A stretch of DNA of 64,000 bases from Vulcanimicrobiota bacterium (GTDB lineage Bacteria; Vulcanimicrobiota; Vulcanimicrobiia; Vulcanimicrobiales; Vulcanimicrobiaceae), in assembly GCA_013036095.1 (NCBI GenBank), contig JAAXCW010000006.1:1-64000 (forward strand), written 5' to 3'. This document shows, in pieces, positions 7,835 through 16,789 of the stretch. A program made the translations under genes and the position numbers. The stretch's first letter is position 1. The number at the start of each line of letters is the position of its first letter. The notes under the pieces were generated by a model. The model made no database searches. It saw only the letters and a program-made list of their open reading frames with translations, and was not told the origin of the DNA.

Positions 7835-8457
7835 CGCACGTCTTCGTCGATTACGACGGAACCATAACCGATTTCGACACGTTCGACGTGCTCGTTCAGC
7901 ACTATGCGGGTCCGGACGAATGGGCGCGCTACGAGGAGCACCTCCAGGCCGGCTCGATGTCGCTTCGCGATACGCTCGCCGCGCAAGCGCACTTTGTGCG
8001 AGGGACGCTCGAGGAAGCCGACGAGCTGCTGGCGGCATCGACGCGAATCGACCCGGCGTTCGGGCACTTTTCGCAACGCTGCATCGAAGCGGGCGTAAAC
8101 CTTACGATCGTCAGCTCCGGAATCGCGCCGCTGATCGAACGCGCTCTCAAGCGCAGCGGCCTGGAACACATTCCTATTTTGGCAAACGATGTCTCGACGG
8201 ACGGATCCGGCTGGGCGTTGCGCTTCCGTGACGCTTCACTCAACGGTCACGACAAAGCGGCAGCCGTGCGGGAAGCTTCAGCTCTCGGGAAAGTCGCCTA
8301 CGTTGGGGACGGATACTCAGATTACGAAGCGGCGCTCGTTGCGGAAAAACGCTTCGCAAAACGCGGCCGCAGCCTCGAGCGTTATCTGCGAGACTGCGGC
8401 GTTGCCTTTACTCCGTTTGCGAGCTTCGACGAGGTCGAGTCGGCGCTCTTTGGTTAG
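7825..8457 (+). CDS. HAD-family phosphatase (MtnX-like), no canonical start codon
   Basis: HAD motif I is DYDGT encoded at 7849-7863, motif II SSG in TIVSSGIAP, and motif IV GDGYSDYEAA near the end, with a small helical cap; this is the layout of MtnX/phosphoserine phosphatase-like IB enzymes. The problem is the start. The frame opens after a stop at 7786-7788, and no ATG, GTG, TTG or CTG occurs before GTG 7888, which lies downstream of the catalytic DYDGT. Coordinates here use ATC 7825. The frame is -1 relative to rne, and an AAAAAGAAA run sits at the end of rne. Initiation at a rare codon, or a frameshift fusion to RNase E, are the options. Confidence 0.7.
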   Translation: MDLTHVFVDYDGTITDFDTFDVLVQHYAGPDEWARYEEHLQAGSMSLRDTLAAQAHFVRGTLEEADELLAASTRIDPAFGHFSQRCIEAGVNLTIVSSGIAPLIERALKRSGLEHIPILANDVSTDGSGWALRFRDASLNGHDKAAAVREASALGKVAYVGDGYSDYEAALVAEKRFAKRGRSLERYLRDCGVAFTPFASFDEVESALFG

Positions 8458-9779
8458 CCGTTCATGTGCGCGATGCGATCGTTGAGGAACTGAACCGCCC
8501 GGCCCAATTGCGCGTCGCGTGCCGGATCGCCGAAGCGGAAGCCGGCTCCCTTGTTTTCAATCACCTGAATATCGGGCGTAATGCCGACTAGATTGATGTC
8601 GCGATTGTGCGGCGTCAGGTACCGCGCGTCGGTAATTTTGATGGCCGATCCGTCGGGAAGCCCAACGATCTCTTGGACGACGCCCTTGCCGAAGGTTTTC
8701 GTTCCAATCACCGTGCCGACGCCGCTGTCTTGAATCGCGGCCGTCGTGATCTCCGAGGCGGACGCCGTGTGATCGTTCACCAAGACCGCTAGCGGAACCG
8801 GCGGGATGGCCGTGTCTTCGGCCTCGTAGGTCGTCACGTTTGACGCGCGCGATTCGACCGAAACGATCGGTCCGCTCGCGATGAACTTCGAACTCACCTG
8901 GATCGCGGCGTCGAGATAGCCGCCGCCGTTGTCGCGCAAGTCGAGAACCAGCGCGCGCGCGCCGTCTCGCTGCAGGCGATCCAGCGCCTGTTGCAACTCG
9001 GCGCCGGTGTCTTGTCCGAAGACGGTGAGTTCGACGTACCCGATCTTACCGGGCAGCATTTTTTCGTAGACTGAAAGCTCACGAATCTGCGCGCGCACGA
9101 TCGTAATCGGCGCGGAGAGTAACTGCCCGCCGCGCACGATCGTCAGCTTGACCGGGGTGCCGGCCTTGCCGCGCAGATGCGAGGAAGCTTCGGGCAGCTT
9201 CATGTTCTTGGTGGAGATGCCGTCGATCGCCGAGATGATGTCGCCATCTTGCACGCCCGCCTTATCCGCCGGACCGTCGGGAATAATGTTGCTGACGTCG
9301 ATGAACTTCGTCGTTTCGTCTTGCTCGATCACGATGCCCGTGCCGGCGAACGTGCCGCCGTTAAGTCCTTGGTTGAGATCCGCGTACTCTTTGGGCGTCA
9401 AAAACGTTGTGTACCGGTCGTGTACGGAGTTCAGCATCCCTGCGATTGCCGCATATGCGAGCATGTGCGAGCTAATCTTGCCGTGCGCCAGCCGGGTCGC
9501 GACGTCGACCTCATGGCTGACCGCGCGCGCCGTGCGGGTGGAGCTGTCGGCTGCGAAAATCAGCGGCAGCCCGGAGCCGATTCCGGCCAGGCGGAGCTGC
9601 TTGGCAATCTCCGTGCGGGCGCCGTTAACGATTGACTGGGCGTCAGTTTTCCGGTAGAAGTCGGCGCGCAGCTTCTCGTAGCTGAACTGAATTTCGCTCG
9701 CGTCTAGCGGTGCGATTTGTTGGGGCGCGGCCGCGGTCAGGAAAGCGGCGGCGCAGATCAGGGCGATGTAACGGTTCAT
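8454..9779 (-). CDS. S41-family C-terminal processing protease, distal copy
   Basis: 441 residues with a cleavable signal peptide (MNRYIALICAAAFLTAAAP). A helical N-terminal region precedes a PDZ domain (about 140-230, GIVIEQDE... DGDIISAIDG), then the protease core with the Ser nucleophile in ASASEIT and the Lys general base in FGKGVVQE. Such Ctp proteases act in the periplasm on cell-wall hydrolases and their adaptors. It is the last gene of the minus-strand ftsEX operon, 7 nt after its paralogue, and its stop overlaps the convergent HAD gene by 4 nt. Confidence 0.92.
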   Translation of the reverse strand: MNRYIALICAAAFLTAAAPQQIAPLDASEIQFSYEKLRADFYRKTDAQSIVNGARTEIAKQLRLAGIGSGLPLIFAADSSTRTARAVSHEVDVATRLAHGKISSHMLAYAAIAGMLNSVHDRYTTFLTPKEYADLNQGLNGGTFAGTGIVIEQDETTKFIDVSNIIPDGPADKAGVQDGDIISAIDGISTKNMKLPEASSHLRGKAGTPVKLTIVRGGQLLSAPITIVRAQIRELSVYEKMLPGKIGYVELTVFGQDTGAELQQALDRLQRDGARALVLDLRDNGGGYLDAAIQVSSKFIASGPIVSVESRASNVTTYEAEDTAIPPVPLAVLVNDHTASASEITTAAIQDSGVGTVIGTKTFGKGVVQEIVGLPDGSAIKITDARYLTPHNRDINLVGITPDIQVIENKGAGFRFGDPARDAQLGRAVQFLNDRIAHMNG

Positions 9780-9786
9780 ATTCTTT

Positions 9787-11196
9787 CTAACGCGTGAAGC
9801 GGTCCAGATATGCCTTGGCGGCTTGCAGTTGTTTGTCTTTCGGCGTGTCGATCAGCCTGAAATCCAGGGATTGGGCGACGTGTTGATCGGGCGCGATGCC
9901 TCTGTGCTGGATGTCGCGGCCGGCCGGGGTGAGGTAGCGCTCGGTCGTAATTTTGAGGGCGCCCCCGTTAGGCATCGTATAGATACCCTGAACGACGCCC
10001 TTACCGTAGGTCTGGGTGCCGATCAGCGTGGCCATCCTATAATCCTGAAGCGCGCCGGCGGTAATCTCCGAAGCGCTTGCCGTGTAGCCGTTGACGAGCA
10101 CGACCACCGGACGCAACCCGGCCATGTAGGCGCCGGTCGCTTCCTTCGAGTTTTTGTCGCCCGCGCGATCGATTTCGGTCACGATCGTTCCGTGCGGCAC
10201 GAAGTAGCTCGAGATGCTGACGGCCGCATCGAGCAATCCACCGCCGTTGAAGCGCAGATCCAGAATATATCCTTTGGCGTGCTTTGCCTTTCCGGCGAGC
10301 AGCGCTTTGCGAATCTCGTCGGCGGACGTCTGGCCGAAGTCGCTTAGGCGAATGTAGTCGTACCCGTTCTCCATCTTGGCGTGCACCGTCGGTACGTGAA
10401 TGATCTCGCGGGTAATCCGGAATTGGCGCGTCACCGTTCCTTTATAAGGGTGAGTCTTGAGCGTGACCTGAGTGCCCTCTGGCCCGCGTATCAAACGCTC
10501 GACGCGATCCAGCGCGAAGCCCTTAATCGCGTGCCCGTCGACGGCGTCGAGCAATTCGGCCTGCATGCCCGCGCGTGCAGCCGGTAGATCGGGAATCGGC
10601 TGCAAGAGCACTTGGCCGTTTTTCAGTTGATAGATGAAGACGCCGATGCCGCCGAAATCTCCGCCGTTAAGCTGCTCGTTCAGCGCGCGAATTTGCTCGG
10701 GTGGGAGATAGACCGTGTAAGGATCGCCGACCGACTTGAGCATGCCCGTGAGCGCCGCCTCCGTGAGATTCGCCGGCGGAATCCCTAACGGCGCGTAACG
10801 GCTGCGCGCGAATGCGAGCTGACTGTTGAGTGCGGAGAGCGCTTGCGATTCGTCGTTACCCGCGGCCACGGCCGGAATCTGCGGCTGAATGCGTTTCTTC
10901 TTCAGCGTATCCTTTAAGTACGAGAGCATCCCGGCGCGTTCGCCCTTGATAAGCGTTTGGGCGTCAACGCTCTTGTAATAGCTTTGCTCGACTTGATCGA
11001 ACGCGACGCGCAGGAGTTCGTTATCCGAATCGCTGCCGGAGCCGAGGTTCAGATTGAGTGAAGCCAGCTGGTCAGCTAGGGGTGCCCGCCCGGCGGCAGG
11101 ACCGGATGCCGTGCGCGATCCGAAATAGAGCGCTCCCGCAAAGAACGCGGCCGTGATGGCAAGCGCCACGATGAGCGCGCGGACGGGTGACGGCAT
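9787..11196 (-). CDS. S41-family C-terminal processing protease, proximal copy
   Basis: 469 residues. An N-terminal hydrophobic segment (ALIVALAITAAFFAGALYFG) probably anchors it, unlike the secreted paralogue next door. PDZ at about 180-260 (GGIGVFIYQLKNG), catalytic Ser in TASASEITAGAL, Lys in YGKGVVQG. The two adjacent paralogues share the same domain order but are well diverged. In several bacteria a CtpA-type protease sits directly downstream of ftsX/envC and trims peptidoglycan hydrolases, which fits the gene order here. Confidence 0.92.
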   Translation of the reverse strand: MPSPVRALIVALAITAAFFAGALYFGSRTASGPAAGRAPLADQLASLNLNLGSGSDSDNELLRVAFDQVEQSYYKSVDAQTLIKGERAGMLSYLKDTLKKKRIQPQIPAVAAGNDESQALSALNSQLAFARSRYAPLGIPPANLTEAALTGMLKSVGDPYTVYLPPEQIRALNEQLNGGDFGGIGVFIYQLKNGQVLLQPIPDLPAARAGMQAELLDAVDGHAIKGFALDRVERLIRGPEGTQVTLKTHPYKGTVTRQFRITREIIHVPTVHAKMENGYDYIRLSDFGQTSADEIRKALLAGKAKHAKGYILDLRFNGGGLLDAAVSISSYFVPHGTIVTEIDRAGDKNSKEATGAYMAGLRPVVVLVNGYTASASEITAGALQDYRMATLIGTQTYGKGVVQGIYTMPNGGALKITTERYLTPAGRDIQHRGIAPDQHVAQSLDFRLIDTPKDKQLQAAKAYLDRFTR

Positions 11197-11233
11197 ACTC
11201 GCTTAGTACCCACCTATCTGGGACGGGGTTTCG

Positions 11234-12403
11234 TTAGTGAAGGTAGGCTGTGGGATCGACGGGTTTTCCCGAGATGCGGACTTCGAAATGCAAGTGAGGC
11301 CCCGTCGAGGCGCCGGTCGAACCGACGGCGCCGATGATTTGGCCGCGCTGCACCTGCTGGCCATTCGAAACATCGATTCGCGATAGATGTCCGTAGCCTG
11401 TGGACATCCCGCCTCCGTGGTCGATCAAGATGTAGTTGCCATAACCGCCGTACCAGCCCGCCGAAATAATCGTTCCGGAAGCAGCCGCTTTGACCGGTGT
11501 GCCCATATCAGCACCAATGTCGAGACCCTGATGAAACTCAGGTGCGCCGCCGAAGGGGCTGCGCCTTGGCCCGAATGGCGATGTGATCACTCCGGTGACG
11601 GGCCACGCAAGCGCGCCAGGAGCCGTTTCGGGGGTCGTAATGCCCGCGGCGCGACGCGCGGCCGCGATCTGCGCTTCGCGTTCGCGAATCAGCGCGACGA
11701 GCTGATCGTTTTCGGCTTGGCTCAAGCCCTCCATCGCCGCAACTTCTCCGGCGACGTGATGGCGTTGCGCGTCAGCCAGAGCAACGAGATTCCCTCGTTC
11801 TTGAGCCAAAATGTCGAGCTGATTGCGCGCGCGTTGCTGCGCGAGCTGCTCGGCTTCGAGCGCGGACTGCGTTGCCTGCAAAGCTTGCTGTGCTGAACGG
11901 ACCTTCTTCTCGGCGGCTTTTCTCTCGCGCACCGCGCGCTGATTAGCGGCGATCAGCAGGCCCAAGTCTTGCCAGCGTTCCACAAAATCCGAAAACGATT
12001 TCGCGGCCATCAAGACGCTCAAATATCCAAGATCGCCGCGTTCGTACGTGTCGACGAGGCGACGCTTGAGCAAGTTGTCGTGCAGCGCTAACGTCTTGCG
12101 CGCCGCGTTCAGTTGGAGTGTATTAAAATCGAGTCTGCGCTGCGTTTGCGCGGCCTGCGACGCCAATCCGTTCAGGCGTGAGTTGACTTCGCCGATCGAA
12201 TGGTTCGTTTGATCGAGCGCACCCTGGAGATTGGTCACGCGCACCGTCGCCGCTTGGAGTTCCACTCGCTTCTGATGAAGCCGCCGGTCGATCGCCGCCT
12301 TTTTGGCTTGTTCCGCGCGAATGCGCGCGTTGAGATCGGACGGCACGGCCGTTGCCGGAACGAGCCCCAACAGTAAAACGATCGCGACCAGTCTACGGAT
12401 CAT
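11234..12403 (-). CDS. envC: EnvC-type murein hydrolase activator (coiled coil + M23)
   Basis: 389 residues: signal peptide (LVAIVLLLGLVPATAVPS), a long coiled coil over about 25-250 rich in Ala, Gln, Arg and Leu, and a C-terminal M23/LytM domain. The LytM domain keeps the metal-site residues in FHQGLDIGAD and HLHFEV as well as GYGHLSRI, so unlike E. coli EnvC it may itself be an active endopeptidase. EnvC binds the periplasmic loop of FtsX and activates septal amidases. Its start ATG overlaps the stop of the upstream response-regulator gene by 4 nt, within the ftsEX operon. Confidence 0.9.
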   Translation of the reverse strand: MIRRLVAIVLLLGLVPATAVPSDLNARIRAEQAKKAAIDRRLHQKRVELQAATVRVTNLQGALDQTNHSIGEVNSRLNGLASQAAQTQRRLDFNTLQLNAARKTLALHDNLLKRRLVDTYERGDLGYLSVLMAAKSFSDFVERWQDLGLLIAANQRAVRERKAAEKKVRSAQQALQATQSALEAEQLAQQRARNQLDILAQERGNLVALADAQRHHVAGEVAAMEGLSQAENDQLVALIREREAQIAAARRAAGITTPETAPGALAWPVTGVITSPFGPRRSPFGGAPEFHQGLDIGADMGTPVKAAASGTIISAGWYGGYGNYILIDHGGGMSTGYGHLSRIDVSNGQQVQRGQIIGAVGSTGASTGPHLHFEVRISGKPVDPTAYLH

Positions 12404-13326
12404 TGCCGGCGCTTGTCCTTCACGTAAACCGAACCCCCGATCGACTTGGCGTAGCGTTTGAGCTCGGCGGCCGTTTCGCCGATTTGCGCATAATCGGTCA
12501 GCTGGCGCTGCTCGCTCGAAACGAGCGCGATCGAGAGCGACATGATCGCGTACCGGTTGAGCGCGCCGCGCCTATCGTGCGTTTCGATGAAACCTTGGCG
12601 CAGGTCCTGCGGACGGTACAAGTCGCGAATGCCGCGATCGAAGTCCGCGATGATTTCGCGCGCGATTTCCTCGGCGCGTTCGGGCAGCGTGACGATCAGG
12701 AAATCGTCGCCGCCGATATGACCGACGAAATCCTTATGCGTGCCGCGCCGCCGCACGACGTCGACTCCGATCGAAGCGAGCATGCGAATAGCCTCGTCCC
12801 CGTGCGTAAATCCGTAGACGTCGTTGAAGGCTTTGAAATTGTCGAGATCCATGTAGAGCACGGCAAACGGAGCCTGCGACTCAATGCGCCGACGCAGCTC
12901 GGCTTCGATGGCCAGGTTCCCAGGCAATTTCGTCAGCGGGGAAAGCGACGCGTCCATCTCGACGCGCGCGATTTTCGCGCGGACGCGCGCGAGCAGCTCC
13001 TGTGGTCCGAACGGCTTGGTGATGTAGTCGTCGATGCCGGCCTCGAAGCCGGCGAGTTTATCGGCGATCTCACCCTTTGCGGTCAGCATGATAATCGGCA
13101 CGTGCGTGGTTGCGGGCTGCGAGCGAACGCGCCGCGCCAGCTCGTAGCCATCCATGGCCGGCATCATCACATCGAGCACGATCAGATCGGGTCGCATCAT
13201 TTCTAATGTGTGCAAAGCGTCGGCGGCATTGGGGACGGCGGTTACTTCGAATCCCGCAAGTTCCAAATTGGTCTGAATGATCTTGCGCAGGTTGCGGTCA
13301 TCGTCGACGACCAAAATTTGCGGCAT
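12400..13326 (-). CDS. Response regulator with GGDEF diguanylate-cyclase domain
   Basis: 308 residues. A receiver domain covers 1-120, with the acidic triad in VVDDD, the phospho-acceptor Asp in LIVLDVMMPAMDG, and Lys in ITKPFGP. A GGDEF domain follows from about 130 (LSPLTKLPG, YMDLDNFKAFNDVYG, HGDEA) with the active-site signature written GGDDF. The Glu-to-Asp change is tolerated in some cyclases, so activity is possible but unproven, and I see no RxxD I-site just upstream. It sits 1 nt into the preceding kinase gene and 4 nt into envC, so it is co-translated with the division hydrolase system. Confidence 0.9.
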   Translation of the reverse strand: MPQILVVDDDRNLRKIIQTNLELAGFEVTAVPNAADALHTLEMMRPDLIVLDVMMPAMDGYELARRVRSQPATTHVPIIMLTAKGEIADKLAGFEAGIDDYITKPFGPQELLARVRAKIARVEMDASLSPLTKLPGNLAIEAELRRRIESQAPFAVLYMDLDNFKAFNDVYGFTHGDEAIRMLASIGVDVVRRRGTHKDFVGHIGGDDFLIVTLPERAEEIAREIIADFDRGIRDLYRPQDLRQGFIETHDRRGALNRYAIMSLSIALVSSEQRQLTDYAQIGETAAELKRYAKSIGGSVYVKDKRRQ

Positions 13327-14021
13327 CAGCCGCGCTTGTGCAGCGAGATCGTGAACGTGGTGCCGCGTCCGGACTCGCTGCCGGCATCGATCTTTCCGCC
13401 GTGCGCACGTACGATCGCGCGAGCGATGTACAGCCCCAGTCCGCTGCCGCCGGCTGCGTCCACGATCTCCGAGTCCGCCCGGTAGAAACGCTCGAACACG
13501 TACGGAAGATCGTCGGCGGAGATCCCTATCCCCGAATCGCTGACTTCCACAATCGTCGCTTCAGCTTCTTCGCGTGCGCGAATGGCGATCGCGCCGCCAT
13601 CGGGAGAATATTTGATCGCGTTTTCTATCAGGTTGCGGAAAAGGTCGCGCAATCGGTCGGAATCGCCCGAAACCGTCGCGCCGGCGGTTTCGCGGACGAT
13701 CGGATGGCGATCGGTATCGAAATGGATCTCCGCCAAGGCCTCGTCCAAAACGGCGTCGAGCGGAACCGTCGTTCGCCTGCGCAGCAGCTGCCCGGCTTCT
13801 ACGCGCGTGACCAGCAACAGATCGTCGATCAGGCGCGAGAGGCGATCGGCTTGCTCCTCGATGATGCGCAGATACTCTTCGCGTTTTTCGGCAAAGAGCT
13901 CCGGGTTTTGGCGAAGAGTGGCGGTATACGCTTTTATCGCTGCAAGCGGAGTCTTGAGTTCGTGCGAAACGGTGCTGACGAGCTCATTTTTTAATTGTTC
14001 GATTTCGTCGATGCGGCGCAT
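13326..14021 (-). CDS. Histidine kinase without a sensor domain
   Basis: 231 residues from ATG 14021, 11 nt after the ftsX stop; longer readings would overlap ftsX. It begins almost directly with the HisKA dimerisation helix (H-box STVSHELKTPLAAIKAY), followed by the HATPase_c domain with N-box (NLIENAIKYS), G1 (VSDSGIGIS), F (ERFYRAD) and G2 (GSGLGLYIARAIV). There is no transmembrane segment, PAS or other input module, so it must sense through a partner. FtsX, encoded immediately upstream, is an obvious candidate, but that is inference. The cognate regulator is the next gene. Confidence 0.9.
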   Translation of the reverse strand: MRRIDEIEQLKNELVSTVSHELKTPLAAIKAYTATLRQNPELFAEKREEYLRIIEEQADRLSRLIDDLLLVTRVEAGQLLRRRTTVPLDAVLDEALAEIHFDTDRHPIVRETAGATVSGDSDRLRDLFRNLIENAIKYSPDGGAIAIRAREEAEATIVEVSDSGIGISADDLPYVFERFYRADSEIVDAAGGSGLGLYIARAIVRAHGGKIDAGSESGRGTTFTISLHKRG

Positions 14022-14032
14022 GGCATCAATCT

Positions 14033-14938
14033 CTAAGTCCGTAAGTACCGGCCGACCGCAATCCACGATGCTAACGCTCCCACCGCCGCGCCGACCGCAA
14101 ACAGCTCGAGCACCAGCGACGACAGATCGACAGCCACGGTGTTTATCGGAAGCCACGGAAGCGCCGAGGCGATTTTGGGAACCAGCGACGCTCGCGCCAG
14201 CGCGAGCGCGCCGACGGCGATGGCGGTTCCGGCCACGCCGGCGAGCAGCCCCTCGACGATGAACGGCATACGGATATACATATTGGTCGCGCCTACGAGC
14301 TGCATGATCGAGATCTCGCGACGCCGCGCGAAGACGGTCAGGCGTATCGTATTGGAGATGATGATGCCCGCGACCAGTAAGAAAAGCACGATGACTGCTA
14401 TACCCACCGGGCGCATAACCGCCGCCAGTTGGAGCAGCCTCTGCACCACTTGGCGGCCGTACTCGACGTTTTGCACGTGCGGCAGGCGGGCGATGCTCCG
14501 GGCGACCGCAGGCACTTCTTGGGCTTCTCGGACGCGCACCCTGAATTTGTCGGGGAGCGGATTCTCCGTCAGCAGCGATGTGTCGATCTGGCCCTTCATC
14601 AGGCGGCGCATCTGCGCGAGCCCCTCGCGCTTGGGGACGAAGCTCACGCTAAGGATGCGCGGGTCCTTCGCCAGCGCGGTCCGTATCGTGTCCTCTTGCG
14701 AAGCGGTCGCGGATGGATCGGCGTAGACGGAGATTTCGATCTGACTGAAGACGCCGGATTCGGCGTGCACGAACGCCGAGCGCGCGTACAGGAAAATGCC
14801 GAGCATGACGATCGTCACCGCAACGGTGCCGATTGCCGTGATCTGCATGCCGGCGTTCCGGGTGAAGTTCCGCCGAACCTCACCCAGAAAGAATCTGATC
14901 CTGCCCCAGTCCAAGGAAGTAGTAACCTCGTTCTTCAT
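14033..14938 (-). CDS. ftsX: Cell division protein FtsX
   Basis: 301 residues, the standard FtsX size. A cytoplasmic N-tail (GRIRFFLGEVRRNFTRNAG), TM1 (ITAIGTVAVTIVMLGIFLYA), a periplasmic loop of roughly 110 residues (EISVYADPSA to PHVQNVEYG) that would contact EnvC, then three more membrane helices with the conserved FARRREISIMQLVGAT segment between them. It overlaps ftsE by 59 nt; the conserved N-tail requires this start. With FtsE it forms the ABC-type complex coupling the Z-ring to septal peptidoglycan hydrolysis. Confidence 0.95.
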   Translation of the reverse strand: MKNEVTTSLDWGRIRFFLGEVRRNFTRNAGMQITAIGTVAVTIVMLGIFLYARSAFVHAESGVFSQIEISVYADPSATASQEDTIRTALAKDPRILSVSFVPKREGLAQMRRLMKGQIDTSLLTENPLPDKFRVRVREAQEVPAVARSIARLPHVQNVEYGRQVVQRLLQLAAVMRPVGIAVIVLFLLVAGIIISNTIRLTVFARRREISIMQLVGATNMYIRMPFIVEGLLAGVAGTAIAVGALALARASLVPKIASALPWLPINTVAVDLSSLVLELFAVGAAVGALASWIAVGRYLRT

Positions 14939-15590
14939 CGGTGATCACGCGGCCGTTATCCAAGCGCACGACGCGCCGGCGCATACGATCGACGACGGCT
15001 TGATTGTGCGTGGCGACGACTACCGTAGTGCCCTTGAGATTGATCCGGCGCAGCAATTCCATGATCTCCGTTGTGTTAGCCGGATCGAGATTGCCGCTGG
15101 GTTCGTCGCACAGCAGCAGTTTGGGATTATTGACGAGGGCACGCGCGATTGCGGTGCGCTGCTGTTCGCCGCCCGAAAGCTCGTTGGGATACATGCGGCT
15201 CTTGTGGGCGAGCCCGACCAAGTCGAGCGCGCGCGGTACCTGGCGCTGCACGTCGCGCGTGTGTGCGCCGGTAACTTGCAGCGCGAACGCAACGTTTCCC
15301 CACACGGTTTTATCGCTCAATAATTTGTAGTCTTGGAAGACGACGCCCAGGTGGCGGCGCAGCGCCGGAATGCGCCCGCGCGCGAGGCGGTCGACGCGAA
15401 TTCCATCGACGACGATATGCCCGCTCGAGGGACCCATTTCGCGGTAAAGCAGGCGAAGCAGACTCGATTTGCCCGTTCCCGAATGGCCGACGAGGAAGAC
15501 AAACTCACCCTTGCCGATCTCGAGACTGACGTTGTCGAGAGCGCGCACTCCGTTTGGATAAACGAGCGACACGCCGCGTAATGAGATCAT
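14880..15590 (-). CDS. ftsE: Cell division ATP-binding protein FtsE
   Basis: 236 residues from ATG 15590 (a TTG at 15611 would add seven residues). ABC ATPase motifs: Walker A GHSGTGKSS, Q-loop VFQDYKLL, signature LSGGEQQR, Walker B LLLCDEPSGNLD, and switch His in ATHNQ. The YPNG and GVVFQDYKLL stretches are typical of FtsE. The C-terminus is longer than usual by about 15 residues and overlaps the start of ftsX. First gene of a seven-gene minus-strand operon; its start lies only 50 nt from a divergent acyl-CoA dehydrogenase gene. Confidence 0.95.
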   Translation of the reverse strand: MISLRGVSLVYPNGVRALDNVSLEIGKGEFVFLVGHSGTGKSSLLRLLYREMGPSSGHIVVDGIRVDRLARGRIPALRRHLGVVFQDYKLLSDKTVWGNVAFALQVTGAHTRDVQRQVPRALDLVGLAHKSRMYPNELSGGEQQRTAIARALVNNPKLLLCDEPSGNLDPANTTEIMELLRRINLKGTTVVVATHNQAVVDRMRRRVVRLDNGRVITDEERGYYFLGLGQDQILSG

Positions 15591-15640
15591 CGCTGCAAGA
15601 GGGTTTTTCAAACTGCCCGAACGGATACCTCCGCTACGTT

Positions 15641-16789
15641 ATGAATCTTGACTTAACCGCAGAACAAGAGGCTATCCGGCGGACCGTCCGGGAATTCGCG
15701 CGCGAACGGGTTGCGCCGCGCGCCGAAGAGATGGACCGCGAGGAAGCGTTTCCATACGACTTGGTGCGTGAAATGGCCGGCCTTGGACTGATGGGGCTGC
15801 CGTTTCCCGAAGAATACGGCGGATCGGGCGCGGATACGGTGAGCTATGCGCTCGCCGTCATGGAACTCGCGCGGGCGGATGCTTCGACGGCCATTACGAT
15901 GGCTGCGCACGTGTCGCTCGGCGCGATGCCGTTCTACCTGTTCGGAACGAGCGAGCAAAAAGAGAAGTACCTCGTTCCGCTGGCGCGCGGTGAGCGGCTC
16001 TGGGGCTTCGGACTGACCGAGCCCAACGCCGGCAGCGACGCCGCCAACACGCAGACGAAGGCCGTACAGCGCGACGGCAAGTGGATCGTTAACGGCACGA
16101 AAGCTTTCATCACCAACAGTGGAACCGACATCACGGCCGGCACGACGATTACCGCGGTGACCGGGAAGCGAGCCGACGGCAAGCCCGAGATTAGCAATCT
16201 GATTGTGCCGCAAGACGCGCCCGGATTTTCGCGCAGCAAAAAATACCGCAAGATGGGCTGGCGCGCGTCGGATACGCGGGAACTCGTTTTCACGGACTGC
16301 GAAATTCCCGAAGAGAACGTGCTGGGAGCGCGCGGCGATGGGCTGAAGAACTTCTTGCAGATACTCGACGGGGGACGCATCTCGGTGGCGGCGCTCTCGG
16401 TCGGACTTGCGCGCGGCGCCTACGACGAGTCCGTGAAATACGCCAAGGAACGGCAAGCTTTCGGAAAACCGATCAGCAAGTTTCAAGCCATCGCTTTTAA
16501 GATCGTCGACATGGCCACCGAGATCGAACACGCCGAGCTCATGGTGCTCAAAGCGGCGTGGGAAAAGGATGAGGGACGCGATTTCGTTCGGAGCGCGAGC
16601 TACGCCAAACTGTTTGCAGCCGAATTGTCACACCGCGTCGTGAACGACGCCGTGCAGATCCACGGCGGCTACGGTTTTATGGACGAATATCCCGTGTCGC
16701 GCATGTACCGCGACCAAAAGATCAACGAGATCGGCGAAGGCACCAACGAAGTGCAGCGCATGATCTTGGCAAAGCTGCTCGGCCTTTAG
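15641..16789 (+). CDS. Acyl-CoA dehydrogenase (short-chain type)
   Basis: 382 residues from ATG 15641; the longer open frame upstream overlaps divergent ftsE and is not used. FAD- and substrate-site signatures: GFGLTEPNAGSDAANT, the KAFITNSGTD strand and the C-terminal INEIGEGTNEVQRMIL, whose Glu (IGEGT) is the catalytic base in butyryl-CoA-type enzymes. It oxidises a fatty acyl-CoA to the trans-2-enoyl form and passes electrons to ETF. No other beta-oxidation gene is adjacent, and the gene appears monocistronic. Confidence 0.93.
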   Translation: MNLDLTAEQEAIRRTVREFARERVAPRAEEMDREEAFPYDLVREMAGLGLMGLPFPEEYGGSGADTVSYALAVMELARADASTAITMAAHVSLGAMPFYLFGTSEQKEKYLVPLARGERLWGFGLTEPNAGSDAANTQTKAVQRDGKWIVNGTKAFITNSGTDITAGTTITAVTGKRADGKPEISNLIVPQDAPGFSRSKKYRKMGWRASDTRELVFTDCEIPEENVLGARGDGLKNFLQILDGGRISVAALSVGLARGAYDESVKYAKERQAFGKPISKFQAIAFKIVDMATEIEHAELMVLKAAWEKDEGRDFVRSASYAKLFAAELSHRVVNDAVQIHGGYGFMDEYPVSRMYRDQKINEIGEGTNEVQRMILAKLLGL

